Position numbers and translations under genes: made by a program
Part shown: positions 47,401 through 55,995 of the stretch, piece after piece
Layout: each line of letters opens with the position of its first letter
How positions within the stretch are numbered: position 1 is the first letter of the stretch
Notes under the pieces: generated by a model
Databases searched by the model: none
Seen by the model: the letters and a program-made list of their open reading frames with translations, nothing else
Told to the model about the DNA's origin: nothing
Assembly: GCA_013816485.1 (NCBI GenBank)
Contig: JACDEI010000014.1
Location: 40,526 to 104,525, forward strand
From: Planctomycetota bacterium
GTDB taxonomy: Bacteria; Planctomycetota; UBA11346
Direction of reading: 5' to 3'
DNA: 64,000 nucleotides

Positions 47401-48851
47401 GGCGCACCGTCACTACGCGCACCAACCCGTGAAAGCCGACTGCGACGTCCGCGCTCGCGCTCGATCTCTTCCTCCAGATCTTGCAACGCCTGCGCGGCGG
47501 TCTTGTCACCACGCACCACACGGTCCTCGGCCTGCCACATGCGGCTGTTGAAATACACCTGATAGGCAACTGGTGGCACCGGCTCCACCGCAGGGCTGTC
47601 GATGGCGGTGACAAAGGTGCGGAACTGCGGATTCTTCCGCAGGAAATCCTGGAAATCGGGCGACTCGACGATGGTGCGCAGTGGCGGCAGCCAGCCTCCC
47701 GAAGCGTTGAAGGCTCCAGCGATCAACGGGTCCTGCAGACCGGACCAGAAGCGCATGAAAGCCATCGCGCCGACGCGTTCGCGAGCACCGACCGGAATGA
47801 ACGCTAGGTTGACGGTGCCGAACCCGGCGTGCACACGGCCACCTTTCGGCGGCGGCAATGGCGCAGTGCGGTACTCGATCTCTGGCGCGTAGTTGGCAAG
47901 TTGTTCGACGCGCCACTGCCCATCAACCGAGATTGGATACAGCCCATTAACGAACGGCCACTCGATCGCCAGCGATCCGGTGTTGAGCGAGGCACGGAAC
48001 TGGATCATGCGCTCGTAACCGTAGTGACGGTACACATCGCCGATGAAGGCCAGCGCTCGACGGTTGTTCTCGTTATCGATGGTGATGCCGCCGTCCGGCC
48101 GCTCGGTGAATCCGCCACCGAAGAGCGGGGCGAAAACCGCCAGGCGACTGGGCAGGAAGCCGACACGTTCGAGCCGGCCCTGCGCGTCGACGCGATCCAG
48201 TTTTCGTCCCCACTCCACCAGTCCTTCCAGTGAATCGGGGAATTGATCGGGATCGAGCCCCGCCGCGCGCACTAGATCAGGCCGGTAATAACAGGCGAAG
48301 TTGTTCATCCCGATGGGAATGCCATAGAGGTGCCCGTGACAATACGCGGCTTTGAGCGCGACGGGATAGGAGTCTTCACGCAGCACGCGAAGATCCTCCG
48401 CCGTCAGCAGGTCCTCCAACGGTTGCAGCAGACCATCCGCCGCCCAGGTACCGATCGTTGGACTCCACTGGGTCATCACGTCCGGCGGTTCCCCGCCAGC
48501 GATGGCGAGCATCAGTTTCTGATCTGATACCGACGCAGGCACCGACAGCGAAATCACCTCGTAGCGATCCTGCGACCGGTTGAAGGCGGCAACGATGGCC
48601 TCGATGAGTGGCTGACGCTCACCGGTCCATTGATGCCACAGCCGTACCAGTATCCGTTCGGGGAACTGCCGCTGCACCGGTGCGGGCAAAGCAAACCACA
48701 CGATCGCCACGATCAGCGCCATGGCTGCCAGACCACGCAGCAACCACGGCATTATCGGTGACGTGCGCCGTTCCTCTAGTCGCACGTACGCCAGCCGCAC
48801 CGTATGGCTGTCGCGGCTGGAGCGTTCGTCGTAGAACGGGTCCTCACTCAT
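47397..48851 (-). CDS. Membrane-anchored sugar ABC transporter substrate-binding protein
   Basis: This is a 484-residue protein from ATG 48851, overlapping the upstream permease gene by 8 bp. An N-terminal cytoplasmic stretch of about 35 residues precedes one hydrophobic segment (LLRGLAAMALIVAIVWFALP), so it looks like a signal anchor rather than the usual lipoprotein (no lipobox Cys). The body is a family 1 solute-binding fold (LWHQWTGERQPLIEAIVAAF, GGEPPDVMTQWSPTIGTWAA, PIGMNNFACYYRPDLV). The substrate is probably an oligosaccharide, perhaps from the adjacent glucanase; this is inferred from position. Confidence 0.88.
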   Translation of the reverse strand: MSEDPFYDERSSRDSHTVRLAYVRLEERRTSPIMPWLLRGLAAMALIVAIVWFALPAPVQRQFPERILVRLWHQWTGERQPLIEAIVAAFNRSQDRYEVISLSVPASVSDQKLMLAIAGGEPPDVMTQWSPTIGTWAADGLLQPLEDLLTAEDLRVLREDSYPVALKAAYCHGHLYGIPIGMNNFACYYRPDLVRAAGLDPDQFPDSLEGLVEWGRKLDRVDAQGRLERVGFLPSRLAVFAPLFGGGFTERPDGGITIDNENNRRALAFIGDVYRHYGYERMIQFRASLNTGSLAIEWPFVNGLYPISVDGQWRVEQLANYAPEIEYRTAPLPPPKGGRVHAGFGTVNLAFIPVGARERVGAMAFMRFWSGLQDPLIAGAFNASGGWLPPLRTIVESPDFQDFLRKNPQFRTFVTAIDSPAVEPVPPVAYQVYFNSRMWQAEDRVVRGDKTAAQALQDLEEEIERERGRRSRLSRVGARSDGAP

Positions 48852-49707
48852 AGTGGACCCAGCGTTTATGCGTCTTGAACAGGCCGTAGGTGATGCTGGC
48901 CACGAGGACGAACATGATCCACGCCAGCGCGCTGGCGTAGCCCAGATCCAGATAACGCCACGCGCGGAAGAACAGGTAGAGCGCCAGGAACAGCGTGCTC
49001 TCCTGCGGTCCACCGCTGGTGAGGATGTAGGCCTGGGTGAAGTACTGGAACGCGTGAATGATGCCCATCACCAGGTTGAAGAAGATCACCGGCGTCATCA
49101 TCGGCATGGTGATGTGAATGGCACGCTGCACGACGTTGGCGCCATCGATGCGGGCAGCTTCGTAGAGCGAGGCCGGCACGTCCTTCAGACCGGCGAGGTA
49201 GATCACCACGCTGCCGCCAATGCCCCACAGCGACAGCATGATGAGCGTGGTCATCGACCACGAAGGATCCTGGAGCCACGCCGGGCCCTCGATGCCGACC
49301 AGCCGCAGAATGCCATTCACCAACCCGATCTGCGGATTGAGCACCCACATGAACACCACCGACGACGCCACCACCGGCACGATATGGGGCAGGAAGAAGA
49401 TCGTGCGATATACGGCGATGCCACGCACCTCGACATTGAGCAACAACGCCAACACGAACGCCGCCGCCACGCCGAGCGGCACCGCCACCAGGGCATAGAC
49501 CAAAGTATTCCAGATCGCAGTCCAGAACGACGGGTCATCAAACAGCAGCGTCTGGTAGTTTGCCAAACCCACCCACGTCGGCGACGACGCCACGGTGTAA
49601 TGGGTGAACGACAAGCACACGCTGGCGATGAACGGCAGCGCGGTGAAGACCGCGAAGCCGATCAGCCAGGGACTGATGAAGAGGTAACCAAGGCGGTCGC
49701 GACGCAT
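48844..49707 (-). CDS. Sugar ABC transporter permease, MalF type
   Basis: This is a 287-residue protein with six membrane helices. The EAA loop PASLYEAARIDGANVVQRAI is clear and matches MalF/UgpA permeases. Its start codon overlaps the stop codon of the antitoxin-like gene (TGATG) and its end overlaps the binding-protein gene, so five consecutive genes are coupled. It forms the channel with the MalG-type permease encoded two genes downstream. Confidence 0.92.
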   Translation of the reverse strand: MRRDRLGYLFISPWLIGFAVFTALPFIASVCLSFTHYTVASSPTWVGLANYQTLLFDDPSFWTAIWNTLVYALVAVPLGVAAAFVLALLLNVEVRGIAVYRTIFFLPHIVPVVASSVVFMWVLNPQIGLVNGILRLVGIEGPAWLQDPSWSMTTLIMLSLWGIGGSVVIYLAGLKDVPASLYEAARIDGANVVQRAIHITMPMMTPVIFFNLVMGIIHAFQYFTQAYILTSGGPQESTLFLALYLFFRAWRYLDLGYASALAWIMFVLVASITYGLFKTHKRWVHYE

Positions 49708-50057
49708 CAGCGGGTTCCGGTCGGCTCCAACAGGCGTTCAGCGATAAGACGGTCGATGGTCGCATCGAGTTCCGCTTTGCCGACCAGTTCCTGCCCGAGC
49801 GCGATCAGCACTCCGTTTACGGTCACCCCGTGACGCTTGGCTGCCGCGCGTAGTTCCTTCCACACTGCCGCAGGCAGTTTCACCGTCCGCGACGTGAGCC
49901 CGAGCGGTTGCTGACCTTTCGCCGGCCGTCCCCGCTTTGGCGCCAGCGGAAGCTGCTCGGCGGGTTTATCCGCACTGAAACGCCGCTCCAAGCGTTTGGC
50001 GAATGCCTGGTATTCACTGACGCTCATTTCTCGCACCGAAGGACGTTTGCTGGTCAT
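49707..50057 (-). CDS. Antitoxin-like protein (ribbon-helix-helix type)
   Basis: This is a 116-residue basic protein. The C-terminal half, TVKLPAAVWKELRAAAKRHG followed by VTVNGVLIALG, resembles the ribbon-helix-helix region of CopG/BrnA-type antitoxins. The N-terminal part has an RGRPAKG motif like an AT-hook. It follows a BrnT-like toxin gene with a 4-bp overlap (ATGA), the standard order for brnTA. Its own stop overlaps the permease start (TGATG). It may repress the whole operon. Family assignment is tentative. Confidence 0.55.
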   Translation of the reverse strand: MTSKRPSVREMSVSEYQAFAKRLERRFSADKPAEQLPLAPKRGRPAKGQQPLGLTSRTVKLPAAVWKELRAAAKRHGVTVNGVLIALGQELVGKAELDATIDRLIAERLLEPTGTR

Positions 50058-50353
50058 GGGGTTCTCCGCAATGCGCGTCTGGGGATGGGAAAGCCGGTGA
50101 TGGGAAAGCCGGTGATGGGAATGATGGCGATGGGTGTGATGCCGTCATCGACCTCGTAGACGATACGATACAACCTGCCGTGCAGACGGCTCTCTGCTAC
50201 CGAGACAGTGGCATCGTCCTTGTCGGTCCATTCGCTGTGGCGGTGTAGATATAAGGTTTCCCACATGGTGGTGGTCAGTCCGTGATCGCGGATGTGGTCG
50301 ATGTTGCCACCTGGGCGCGAATCCCAGTGGTAGTCGACGCGCACATCATTCAT
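50054..50353 (-). CDS. BrnT-like toxin candidate
   Basis: This is a 99-residue protein. The spacing of YHWDSRPGGNIDHIRDHGL, then SRLHGRLYRIVYEVDDG and a short beta strand resembles BrnT ribonuclease toxins (WDxxKxxxNxxKHGV ... GRxxVVxY). The C-terminus has an odd ITGFPITGFPIP extension from two perfect 15-nt repeats (50084-50113). Located first in an overlapping run with the antitoxin-like gene and sugar ABC genes. Toxicity is unproven and the family call is by pattern only. Confidence 0.5.
   Translation of the reverse strand: MNDVRVDYHWDSRPGGNIDHIRDHGLTTTMWETLYLHRHSEWTDKDDATVSVAESRLHGRLYRIVYEVDDGITPIAIIPITGFPITGFPIPRRALRRTP
50084..50113. repeat. 15-nt tandem repeat in the toxin-like gene tail
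   Basis: Two perfect copies of GATGGGAAAGCCGGT are followed by related GATGGGAAT and GATGGCGAT words. They produce the repeated ITGFP residues at the C-terminus. Confidence 0.9.
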
Positions 50354-50481
50354 CGGGGGCGAGCCTGCCGACGGAAGGGAAAAAGAGAACCACCTTTTAC
50401 GTGATCGGTGCAGATGAGTAGGCGGTCAGTTTGGCCGAAGGACGATCAGCCTGGCAGACTGCTTATAATAAGAGGTGCCTG

Positions 50482-50916
50482 CTAGCGTGGCTCCGTCGCC
50501 GGCTCCACTGGCTGGCTCGCCGGCTGGTCGCTACGAATCGCGGCCTGTAGTTGCATGATGGGATAGTAGATCGCCACTGGAATGGTGACCATGAGGCCAC
50601 TCAAGACCACGATCAGCACCACTGGGATCGCTCGTGGGATCCGTTCCGTAAACTTGACCCCCACCCACACACCGAAGCCAACCAGCACCACCACGATGAC
50701 CAACTGTGCGGTCAGGACATTGGACAGCAATAATACCAATCGCGTCAAATCGGGCAGTTCCCCGCCCAATGCATCGAACATGGTTTTGAACTTCGGCACC
50801 ACGCCGATCAGCAAGTAGAGGTCGATCGCCAACAGCACAAATACCACCGCCAACAGTGCCCGCTGCGCATCCCTGCTGGGTTGCTCGGGTGTTTCTGTCT
50901 CCGACTGGTCGTTCAT
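50482..50916 (-). CDS. Small GspF-like membrane protein
   Basis: This is a 144-residue protein with three hydrophobic segments. The stretch VPKFKTMFDALGGELPDLTR with LVLLLSN is the characteristic motif around the first periplasmic loop of type II secretion/type IV pilus GspF/PilC proteins (VPxFxxMFxxxGxxLPxxT). Here it occurs in a standalone protein about a third of GspF length. Such mini proteins are seen in planctomycetes. No secretion genes are adjacent. Function unknown. Confidence 0.65.
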   Translation of the reverse strand: MNDQSETETPEQPSRDAQRALLAVVFVLLAIDLYLLIGVVPKFKTMFDALGGELPDLTRLVLLLSNVLTAQLVIVVVLVGFGVWVGVKFTERIPRAIPVVLIVVLSGLMVTIPVAIYYPIMQLQAAIRSDQPASQPVEPATEPR

Positions 50917-51004
50917 ATCCGTTCACTGTGTGCTTGCTGTCCGCCCTGACAAGCCGCGGGCAGTTGGTCGTGGAAATCTCCGTGCTGATCGACGACCCCA
51001 CCCG

Positions 51005-51532
51005 TCAACGTCGTGTCGCGCAGTGGCAGTCCAGACATCCATGCGTGGCACAGACCCGGCAGGTGCGTTCCAGCACCTCGCGCAACGCCTCACGCGCACG
51101 CAGCCGCCGGACCTTGAGGTTGGTGGTGCTGATGCCCAGACGCCCGGCCACCGCCACGGCCTCGCCACCGTCCAGATCGACCGCGCGCAGGACCGCGGCG
51201 TAGGACTCCGGCAGTTCGCCGATCGCCCCCTCCAGACAGGCGCACACCGTGCGTTGCTCCTCCAGCGGCAGGGCAGTCAGGTCATCCGGCAAGGATTCGA
51301 CGGTGCGGGCGGTCGCGCGCCGGGCCAGCACATCCGCGCTGGTGGTGCGCAGGATGCGGTAGAACCACGCGTCCAACCGGCTGTCGTCCGCCACCTGATC
51401 GATGTGGCTGATGGCCTTGCGCAACGCGTCCTGCACCACGTCGGCGGCGACCTCGGCATCGCCGAGGCGCCGCCGGACGAACGCGGTGAAACGGTCGAGA
51501 TTCACCAGCAGGCGATCGATGCGCTCCGTCAT
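51005..51532 (-). CDS. ECF-type sigma factor with C-terminal Cys/His cluster
   Basis: This is a 175-residue protein from ATG 51532; the longer frame overlaps the DUF4396 gene and is rejected. Region 2 (AADVVQDALRKAISHIDQVA, DAWFYRILRTTSADVLARRA) and region 4 (LPESYAAVLRAVDLDGGEAV, GISTTNLKVRRLRAREALRE) are clear. The C-terminus CRVCATHGCLDCHC is a metal-binding-like cluster found in a subgroup of sigma factors, suggesting sensing of metal or redox stress. It is 40 bp downstream of the DUF4396 gene. No anti-sigma gene is adjacent. Confidence 0.85.
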   Translation of the reverse strand: MTERIDRLLVNLDRFTAFVRRRLGDAEVAADVVQDALRKAISHIDQVADDSRLDAWFYRILRTTSADVLARRATARTVESLPDDLTALPLEEQRTVCACLEGAIGELPESYAAVLRAVDLDGGEAVAVAGRLGISTTNLKVRRLRAREALREVLERTCRVCATHGCLDCHCATRR

Positions 51533-51572
51533 GAGCGGTACGCTAGCGTACTCGCCCATGAGCGGAACCGCT

Positions 51573-52220
51573 TCAATGGCACGAGCGGCCATGACGACGC
51601 AGTTGCGCATAGTTGTAGGGCAGCGGGGCGAGGAACCCGGCGATGAGCGCGGGGATCCACGCCAACCAATAGTCCAGGTGGTTCGGCGACATGCGCTCGC
51701 CACCCATCGCCACCCAGTCGGTGAGGTTCATCACCACCTCCATCGCCACCATCGACAGCAGGCTCATACCCCAGGCGATCGACAGAGCGCGACCCCAGGC
51801 CAAGCCCTCACGCAGTCGCAGCACCACCGTCTCCAGTGTCAGCGAACTGACGATGCCGCTGATGATGGCGATGCCCATCAGCAGCCACGTGGGGATGCCC
51901 GGCCACGCGAGTGGCACCAACGTCATCGCGGCGATGTCGCCGATGGCGCAACCGAGCAGGCAATGCGCGGTGTTGGATGAGGCGCGCCACCACGTCGGCA
52001 GATGGCCCCAGAATGACTGGCCTGGCTGGGTGGACACCGGCTGAGTGGACACCGGCCAAGAGGACACCGGCCAAGAGGACACCGCCTGGACGGATGCCGG
52101 CACAGTGGAATCCGATTCTGATACAGTGGCGGGAAGGACCGCTGCTGGCGGATGGCAGCAGGCGTTGGGCGCGTCAGGACGCCCGTGTTCGGGCATGGTG
52201 CAGGTGGATGTGGGGGGCAT
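51573..52220 (-). CDS. DUF4396 family membrane protein
   Basis: This is a 215-residue protein from ATG 52220 (start uncertain; ATG 52196 also possible). The DUF4396 hallmark TWWRASSNTAHCLLGCAIGD opens the domain; several membrane helices follow (LVPLAWPGIPTWLLMGIAII, AWIPALIAGFLAPLPYNY). The N-terminal segment is variable, with SSWPVSSWPVSTQPVSTQPG repeats from a 15-nt tandem array. DUF4396 proteins are often encoded with sigma factors or metal-related genes. It precedes the Cys-tailed sigma gene. Function unknown. Confidence 0.8.
   Translation of the reverse strand: MPPTSTCTMPEHGRPDAPNACCHPPAAVLPATVSESDSTVPASVQAVSSWPVSSWPVSTQPVSTQPGQSFWGHLPTWWRASSNTAHCLLGCAIGDIAAMTLVPLAWPGIPTWLLMGIAIISGIVSSLTLETVVLRLREGLAWGRALSIAWGMSLLSMVAMEVVMNLTDWVAMGGERMSPNHLDYWLAWIPALIAGFLAPLPYNYAQLRRHGRSCH
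52029..52089. repeat. 15-nt tandem repeat in the DUF4396 gene
   Basis: About four units of GAGGACACCGGCCAA type encode the repeated PVSSW/PVSTQ residues just before the DUF4396 domain. Confidence 0.85.
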
Positions 52221-52389
52221 GGAATGGTCTCCACTCGTGCTGACCGCCCCCACCGCCGACGGTTACACGGCAATCGTCCACCCATGCACCGCGGTCTGAA
52301 TTTGCCTCAACCCACACCCCCCGCCTTGCCAGCCATCCCCCGCGCCTTAACCCTCCGCTTCCCACTGATTCACCAAACGGAGCCAGTCC

Positions 52390-53478
52390 ATGTCCACTCT
52401 CGGCGTCGCGATCATCGGTTCGGGCGGCATCGCCCTTGCCAACCACCTTCCGGGTCTGGCGCTGTGTCCTGACGTGAAGGTCGTGGCGGTGTGCGACAAC
52501 GACCCAGGGACGCTGGAACGCGCGAAGGCCGTGACCGGCGTCAGCGTCGGCTCCACCGATTGGCAAGAAATCATCAAACGCGACGACGTGCACGCGGTGA
52601 TCATCTGCACGCCGAACCACGTCCACGGTCCGATCTCGATCGCCACCGCGAAACTCGGCAAACACATCCTGTGCGAGAAGCCGATCTCGATGTCGACCGC
52701 CGAAGCGCACACCATGTGGAAGACCGCGGAGGCCCACAAGGTTCGCCATATGACGGCGTTCACCTACCGCTTCGTGCCGGCGATGCGCTACATGGCGCAC
52801 CTAGTCAAACAGGGCGCGGTCGGCACGCCCTACCACTTCCGCGTGCACCGCTTCCAGGATTGGGGCGTGCGCCCCCTCGGCTGGCGCCAGCTGAAGCAGT
52901 TCGCCGCCACCGGCGAGATGGGCGACATGCTCAGCCACCGCATCGACTACGGCCATATGTTGGTCGGCCCGATCGCGCGCCTGGTGGCCCAGACCAAACT
53001 GCTGGTGAAGGAACGCGGCGGCAAACCCGCCGACGTCGAAGACTGGGTCGCTGTGCTCGCCGACTTCAAACAGGGCGCCACCGGCGTGATGGAAAGCAGC
53101 AAGCTCGCCACCGGCTGCGGCGAAGGCAAAGACAGCCCCGACCGCTGCGAAGTGAACGGCAGCGAAGGCACCGTCGTTTATCAACTCGCCAATCCGAATC
53201 AGATCCTGCGCGCGTCGAAAGACGACAAGGGCCTGAAGGCCGAGCAGGTTCCGAGCGAATTCCTGGTCTTCCCAGGTTCGCCGCGCGATCCCGCGCAAGG
53301 CGATCCCGGCGTGGTGTTCCGCTACGACCAGAACATCGAATTCATCCGCGCCATCCGCGAAGGCCGCAGCTGTGCGCCATCGTTCGCCGAAGGCTGCGCC
53401 GCGCAGGCGGTGATGGATGCCGCGCTGACCTCGACGGCTGAACGCCGTTGGGTCGACGTGGTCTACCCGACCGTGTGA
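52390..53478 (+). CDS. Gfo/Idh/MocA family oxidoreductase
   Basis: This is a 362-residue protein. The NAD(P)-binding motif is GVAIIGSGGIALANHLPGL. The conserved lysine-proline motif of the family is present in CEKPISMSTAEAHTMWKTAE. The C-terminal domain is of alpha/beta type with conserved LSHRIDYGHMLVGP. It is cytoplasmic and acts on sugars, inositols or related polyols; the substrate is not determinable. It is followed by an SDR gene on the same strand after tandem-arm hairpin 9, suggesting a two-step oxidation pathway. Confidence 0.92.
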   Translation: MSTLGVAIIGSGGIALANHLPGLALCPDVKVVAVCDNDPGTLERAKAVTGVSVGSTDWQEIIKRDDVHAVIICTPNHVHGPISIATAKLGKHILCEKPISMSTAEAHTMWKTAEAHKVRHMTAFTYRFVPAMRYMAHLVKQGAVGTPYHFRVHRFQDWGVRPLGWRQLKQFAATGEMGDMLSHRIDYGHMLVGPIARLVAQTKLLVKERGGKPADVEDWVAVLADFKQGATGVMESSKLATGCGEGKDSPDRCEVNGSEGTVVYQLANPNQILRASKDDKGLKAEQVPSEFLVFPGSPRDPAQGDPGVVFRYDQNIEFIRAIREGRSCAPSFAEGCAAQAVMDAALTSTAERRWVDVVYPTV

Positions 53479-53491
53479 CCTGATGGACTGA

Positions 53492-53556
53492 CATGGAGGA
53501 CCGGAGAACCGGAGGACATCCATTCCTCCTCCCCTCCGGTCCTCCGGTCCTCCATG
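53492..53556. repeat. Tandem-arm hairpin 9 (GGAGGACCG type)
   Basis: The left arm at 53492-53517 (ATGGAGGACCGGAGAACCGG) mirrors the right arm at 53531-53556 (CCTCCGGTCCTCCGGTCCTC). The loop is about 13 nt. It starts 13 nt after the oxidoreductase stop and ends 34 nt before the SDR start. Confidence 0.93.
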
Positions 53557-53590
53557 TGAATCCCCTCTTATTTCTCCCGTGAGGTCCCCC

Positions 53591-54310
53591 ATGCCCAACC
53601 ACGCCATCATCACCGGAGCCGGCAGCGGCGTCGGTCAAGCCACCGCCCTCGCCCTGGTCAAGAAGGGTTGGGTCGTCTCGATCATCGGTCGTCGTGCCGA
53701 TGCCCTGAAGGACACCATCGCCAAGGCTGGCGCTGATGGTCAGAAGCTCGACGCCTACGCGCTCGATGTCGCTGACGCGTCCGGCGTGGCGAAAACTGTC
53801 GCCACCGCCATCGCCAAACGCGGTGGCGTGCAGGTGCTGGTCAACGCTGCCGGCACCAACATCCCCAAGCGCAGCCTGGAAGTCCTGAGCAACGACGACT
53901 GGCGCGCGGTGCTCGATGCGAATCTCAACGGCACCTATTACATGGTGAACGCCGTGTTGCCCGCCATGCGCACGCAGAAAACCGGCACCATCGTCAACAT
54001 CGTCAGCGACGCCGGCCTGCGCGCGAATCCCAAGGCCGGCCCGTCGTACGTCGCCAGCAAGTTCGCCGTCAGCGGTCTGACCCAGGCGATCAACTGCGAA
54101 GAACAGAAGAACGGCATTCGCGCCACCGCGATCTATCCCGGCGACATCAACACCCCGCTGCTCGACAAGCGCCCGGTGCCGCCGCCCATGGAAGCGCGCA
54201 AGAGCATGCTGCAGGCTGATGACGTCGCGGCGTGTGCGCTGCTGGCGATTGAGTTGCCGTATAATGCGGTGGTGGAGGAGTTGTTGCTCAGGCCGCGGGC
54301 GACGGGCTGA
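53591..54310 (+). CDS. Short-chain dehydrogenase/reductase (SDR)
   Basis: This is a 239-residue classical SDR from ATG 53591, with GAGGT 5 nt upstream. The cofactor motif TGAGSGVG is at the N-terminus, NAAG is present, and the catalytic Ser-Tyr-Lys are in IVSDAGLRANPKAGPSYVAS with YVASK. C-terminal IYPGDINTPLL matches the family. It probably works with the preceding Gfo/Idh/MocA enzyme. Substrate unknown. Confidence 0.93.
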   Translation: MPNHAIITGAGSGVGQATALALVKKGWVVSIIGRRADALKDTIAKAGADGQKLDAYALDVADASGVAKTVATAIAKRGGVQVLVNAAGTNIPKRSLEVLSNDDWRAVLDANLNGTYYMVNAVLPAMRTQKTGTIVNIVSDAGLRANPKAGPSYVASKFAVSGLTQAINCEEQKNGIRATAIYPGDINTPLLDKRPVPPPMEARKSMLQADDVAACALLAIELPYNAVVEELLLRPRATG

Positions 54311-54328
54311 CGATCCGGGCGGGGACGT

Positions 54329-55657
54329 TCACTCGTCGGAACCAAACGGGTTCAGATGCATTATCCGGGCGCGGAACTTCTCATCAACGATTTTTTTCAT
54401 TTCTGTAGATTCCGCAACGAAGGAGGCCGCATTGTGAGCGCGATGAAAAATATCCAACACCGGATCATCCATCAGCTTCACGAATGCGGGAAATAGCCTG
54501 GGATCGTTCCGATCACTGTTTCGATACAGTTCGTTGCACGCCGCCATCCGAACCTCCGCGTTGGGGGAGGAAAGCAGATCCAACAATTCGCTCGTCGGAC
54601 AGAACTGATCGATGCGGCGCAGCACGCTGATTGCTGTCAACCTAACCCTGTCGTCCGCATCGTGCAGTGCCTCCACTATCCTTCGTGTTGCGGCTTCGCC
54701 ATGCCATTTCGGATGAAGGCCGAATATCGCACACCGCGGATCCACCTCATCCGTTGATTTACTCATCGTGAGCAGTCGCGCATCGGCACCAGAAACAAAA
54801 AGCAGATGCATGATCTGTGCAGCGGAGCATCTGACCGACTGGTCAGCATCATCCATCGCTGCAAGCAAGAGTTGCTGCAAACGCTGATCCAGCTTGCGCG
54901 ACTCCGTTTGGTCGTCTGCCCAATCCCCATTGGCGATACCATCCAACACCCGCCTGCGAATGGCCACTGATCCGTCGGTGTAGGCCTCTACCAATGCGAT
55001 GACCGCTGATGGGCATGGTGAATTCACCAATGCCTCAGCCGCTACTTCCGCAGTCTCACGAAAACGCCCCTGCGAATCTTCAGTACCCCAGGTTCCAGGT
55101 TGTACCATGAGAACCGTAAGCGCCGGAATCAGACGCTCGCCCGGGAGTCTGCCGGCCACGTCCAACAGTGCCTGGCGCACTAAACTTCCGGCCACGAGAT
55201 GTGGAAGAATGTGATCCGTCACCGTCGTCGGATCCTGAGCGCACAATGCATCCACCCAATGTCGCGGATACATCACCTCATCCCATTCCAGTATCGCCAC
55301 TGTCGTTGGTTCGACTATCCGATCATCCTGAAGATGTGAGAATACAGAGCCAACCAACTTCTGCCCCCAGTATTCGTTCCGCTGCACCCATGGAATCAGG
55401 TGGGGAATCACCGCCGGTCCGCGAGCAATCAAGAGTTCACTTGCTCTCTCCAAATGAGCGCTTCCTTCTTCCTCGTTCACCGCCCGCACGATCGGATCCA
55501 CCCACGGCGAATGCTCGACCACCCATGCCGGTGCCCAGGTCGGCAGTTTGAACCACAGCAGGACGAAAACTCCGGTCAGCACACACGCTGTCGGCGCGGC
55601 GATGATCACCCACAGCGGGAGACGTCGTGAAGATACTGGAGCAACCGCGTCGACCAT
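54329..55657 (-). CDS. HEAT-repeat-like membrane-anchored protein
   Basis: This is a 442-residue protein from ATG 55657. One hydrophobic helix near the N-terminus (LPLWVIIAAPTACVLTGVFV) anchors it. The remainder is helical with HEAT-like pairs, such as DDRVRLTAISVLRRI, NAEVRMAACNELYRNS and DQSVRCSAAQIMHLLF. It probably acts as a scaffold or adaptor. The gene is less GC-rich than neighbours. It converges on the SDR gene (18-bp gap). Partner unknown. Confidence 0.72.
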   Translation of the reverse strand: MVDAVAPVSSRRLPLWVIIAAPTACVLTGVFVLLWFKLPTWAPAWVVEHSPWVDPIVRAVNEEEGSAHLERASELLIARGPAVIPHLIPWVQRNEYWGQKLVGSVFSHLQDDRIVEPTTVAILEWDEVMYPRHWVDALCAQDPTTVTDHILPHLVAGSLVRQALLDVAGRLPGERLIPALTVLMVQPGTWGTEDSQGRFRETAEVAAEALVNSPCPSAVIALVEAYTDGSVAIRRRVLDGIANGDWADDQTESRKLDQRLQQLLLAAMDDADQSVRCSAAQIMHLLFVSGADARLLTMSKSTDEVDPRCAIFGLHPKWHGEAATRRIVEALHDADDRVRLTAISVLRRIDQFCPTSELLDLLSSPNAEVRMAACNELYRNSDRNDPRLFPAFVKLMDDPVLDIFHRAHNAASFVAESTEMKKIVDEKFRARIMHLNPFGSDE

Positions 55658-55755
55658 GGCGGCAGGATGCCGTGATCGGCATGCACGAACAAGTCGCCAT
55701 CGTCCGTCGCGTCGATGGCGTAGTGTCCGCCGATGATCGCGTCCATCAACGGCTG

Positions 55756-55892
55756 TCCCCTGGGAGCGCCGGCTGCCAGCCGGCCAGGGGCAATCCGGTT
55801 GCCCATTCGTCGGTGTGTTCCGAACCTTCAAGAGAGAAAATCAGAAAATCAGGATTGCCCCGGCCGGCTAGCAGCCGGCGCTCCCAGGGGAC
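55756..55892. repeat. REP-like element pair B (REPIN-like)
   Basis: Left copy 55756-55796 and right copy 55852-55892 are near-perfect inverse repeats of about 41 nt around a 55-nt spacer. Each contains CCTGGGAGCGCCGGCTGCCA and a small GCCGGC stem. It sits in the 338-bp divergent region (55658-55995) between the HEAT and acyltransferase-like genes, which is otherwise without a gene. Confidence 0.92.
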
Positions 55893-55995
55893 TGCCAGAC
55901 TCCACCGGAGGCATCGCGTTGGGGTGAGATGGAACGCGGAATGGCCATTCGATGCTGGGAGTGATCCCCGGTCCGAAAGGTGTGGGCTAACGGTC

